Positions 63,000 to 64,000 of a stretch of DNA of 64,000 nt are shown piece after piece (position 1 is the stretch's first letter; each line of letters starts with the position of its first letter). The DNA is from Rhodanobacteraceae bacterium ZG21-1. Its GTDB lineage: Bacteria; Pseudomonadota; Gammaproteobacteria; Xanthomonadales; Rhodanobacteraceae. The notes under the pieces were generated by a model. It was given only the letters and a program-made list of their open reading frames with translations, did no database searches and was not told the origin of the DNA. Both the position numbers and the translations under genes were made by a program. The DNA is taken from contig JAJEJU010000024.1 in assembly GCA_021390615.1 (NCBI GenBank), positions 124,001-188,000 of the forward strand. The letters are read 5' to 3'.

Positions 63000-63794
63000 A
63001 TGCGCGCCTATCTCGACCTGCTACGCCACGTGCTCGAGCACGGCGCCGTCAAGACCGACCGCACCGGCACCGGCACGCGCAGCGTGTTCGGCTGGCAGAT
63101 GCGTTTTGACCTCAGTCAGGGCTTTCCGCTGGTCACCACCAAGAAGCTGCATCTGAAGTCGATCGTGCACGAGCTGATCTGGTTCCTGCGTGGCGAGACC
63201 AATATCGGCTATCTGAAGGAACACGGGGTCGGCATCTGGGACGAATGGGCCGACGCCGACGGCGAGCTGGGCCCGGTGTACGGGCGGCAGTGGCGCTCCT
63301 GGCCGACCGCCGATGGCGGCACGGTGGACCAGATCGCCTGGGTGGTGGAGGAGACCCGCCGCAACCCGGACTCGCGCCGGCTGATCGTGAACAGCTGGAA
63401 CGTGGGCGAGCTGCCGAAGATGGCCTTGATGCCTTGCCACACCTTGTTCCAGTTCTACGTGGCGGACGGTCGCCTGAGCTGCCAGCTGTACCAGCGTTCG
63501 GGCGACATCTTCCTGGGCGTGCCGTTCAATATCGCCAGCTACGCCTTGCTCACCCACATGGTGGCGCAGGTGTGCGGCCTGGGCGTGGGCGATTTCGTGC
63601 ACACCCTGGGCGATGCGCATCTGTACAGCAACCATCTCGAGCAGGCGCGGCTGCAGCTGAGCCGCGAGCCGCGCCCGCTGCCGCAGCTGCGCCTGAATCC
63701 GCAGGTGCGCGCGCTGGACGGCTTCCGCTACGAGGACGTGGAGATCGTCGACTACGCGCCGCACCCCGCGATCAAGGCGCCGGTGGCGGTGTAG
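63000..63794 (+). CDS. thyA: Thymidylate synthase
   Basis: Enzyme of 264 residues making dTMP from dUMP with methylene-tetrahydrofolate. Catalytic Cys146 in [32 protein letters not shown] (phosphate-binding Arg), [11 protein letters not shown] and [20 protein letters not shown] match the family; the length equals E. coli ThyA. It starts 3 bases after the lgt stop, so the two are in one operon. Its 3' end overlaps the convergent next gene by 23 bases. Confidence 0.98.
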   Translation: MRAYLDLLRHVLEHGAVKTDRTGTGTRSVFGWQMRFDLSQGFPLVTTKKLHLKSIVHELIWFLRGETNIGYLKEHGVGIWDEWADADGELGPVYGRQWRSWPTADGGTVDQIAWVVEETRRNPDSRRLIVNSWNVGELPKMALMPCHTLFQFYVADGRLSCQLYQRSGDIFLGVPFNIASYALLTHMVAQVCGLGVGDFVHTLGDAHLYSNHLEQARLQLSREPRPLPQLRLNPQVRALDGFRYEDVEIVDYAPHPAIKAPVAV

Positions 63795-64000
63795 CCGCGC
63801 GGCAGCCTTCGATGCAACGGAACCAGGCCTCGGCGCGCGGGTAGTCCAGCGTCATCGCGAAGTGCCGGAACACGTTGCCGCCCACCGTACCCTCGACGGC
63901 CTTGTCCATCATGCCCGCCATCCAGACGTGGTAGGTGCGGTCCGGCTGCTCGGTGAACCAGACCGGGCCGACAGTCCAGCCGGCGATCTCCACCCGGGGC
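63772..64000 (-). CDS. C-terminal part of retropepsin-like aspartic protease family protein, cut by window
   Basis: About 75 residues visible; the start lies beyond the window. [20 protein letters not shown] and [20 protein letters not shown] resemble the end of single-domain retropepsin-like proteins, where a G-x-I/V-G-x-x-x-L/F-R-x-F motif precedes a LDY strand. The catalytic Asp would be upstream, so the assignment is tentative. The frame is open to the edge. Convergent with thyA, overlapping its end. Confidence 0.6.
   Translation of the reverse strand, partial: PRVEIAGWTVGPVWFTEQPDRTYHVWMAGMMDKAVEGTVGGNVFRHFAMTLDYPRAEAWFRCIEGCRAATPPPAP

Overview
The window is GC-rich gammaproteobacterial chromosome. 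Gene content (a RegBA-type redox two-component pair, a three-subunit PntAa/PntAb/PntB transhydrogenase, fused succinyl-CoA:3-ketoacid CoA transferase, SufT, a POT peptide transporter, MipA/OmpV with RstAB-like regulators, DUF3011 and DUF3106 proteins) points to the Xanthomonadales, most likely Rhodanobacteraceae (Dyella, Rhodanobacter or Luteibacter type). This placement is inference from gene content, not a database result.

The left part (1-26330) is largely accessory. It starts with an oxidoreductase cluster (Zn-alcohol dehydrogenase cut by the window edge, CMD-family protein, DUF2255 protein, aldo/keto reductase), then small proteins, and a LysR regulator divergent from an NmrA-type NAD(P)-binding protein. 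From about 7.2 to 12.7 kb, cargo genes (a secreted glycoamylase-type glycoside hydrolase, a sedolisin-like protein that seems to lack its catalytic Ser and Glu, a zinc-ribbon protein) lie among five degenerate repeats that resemble insertion-sequence ends. A SUKH-like protein, an IS5-type insertion sequence (14978-16238) inserted at the stop codon of the next gene, and a MipA/OmpV-DUF3011 pair divergent from an RstAB-like two-component system follow.

From 20829 to 26056 there is a striking array. Eleven small genes, all on the minus strand, are separated by copies of one roughly 28-bp palindrome. All copies point the same way and most lie just after a stop codon. The genes include a barstar-family inhibitor, zinc ribbons, a lipoprotein, a two-helix membrane protein and an R2K-type ATP-grasp protein. 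The layout is like an integron cassette array, but I find no integrase and no standard attC core sites. The array ends next to a tRNA-Phe gene (26366-26441, minus strand) that has a strong terminator and nearby tRNA-like fragments, so this may be an island boundary.

From 26.4 kb to the end the sequence is core chromosome: yggX, mutY, an AsmA-like gene, ftsY, rsmD, coaD, a YfhL-type ferredoxin overlapping a gamma-glutamyltransferase, an MBL-fold hydrolase, TMEM43-like and MAPEG proteins, a NUDIX hydrolase, an EamA transporter, an AraC regulator, a 5'-3' exonuclease, a nitroreductase, cytidine deaminase, the transhydrogenase genes split by an opposite-strand sigma-factor operon, sufT, a short asparaginase, an AidB-like acyl-CoA dehydrogenase, a thioesterase, the fused CoA transferase, isoaspartyl peptidase, regBA, a POT transporter, dgkA, a lemA-TPM-TPM operon, lgt-thyA, and the end of an aspartic-protease-like gene cut by the window edge. 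A 257-bp MITE-like element lies at 53954-54210.
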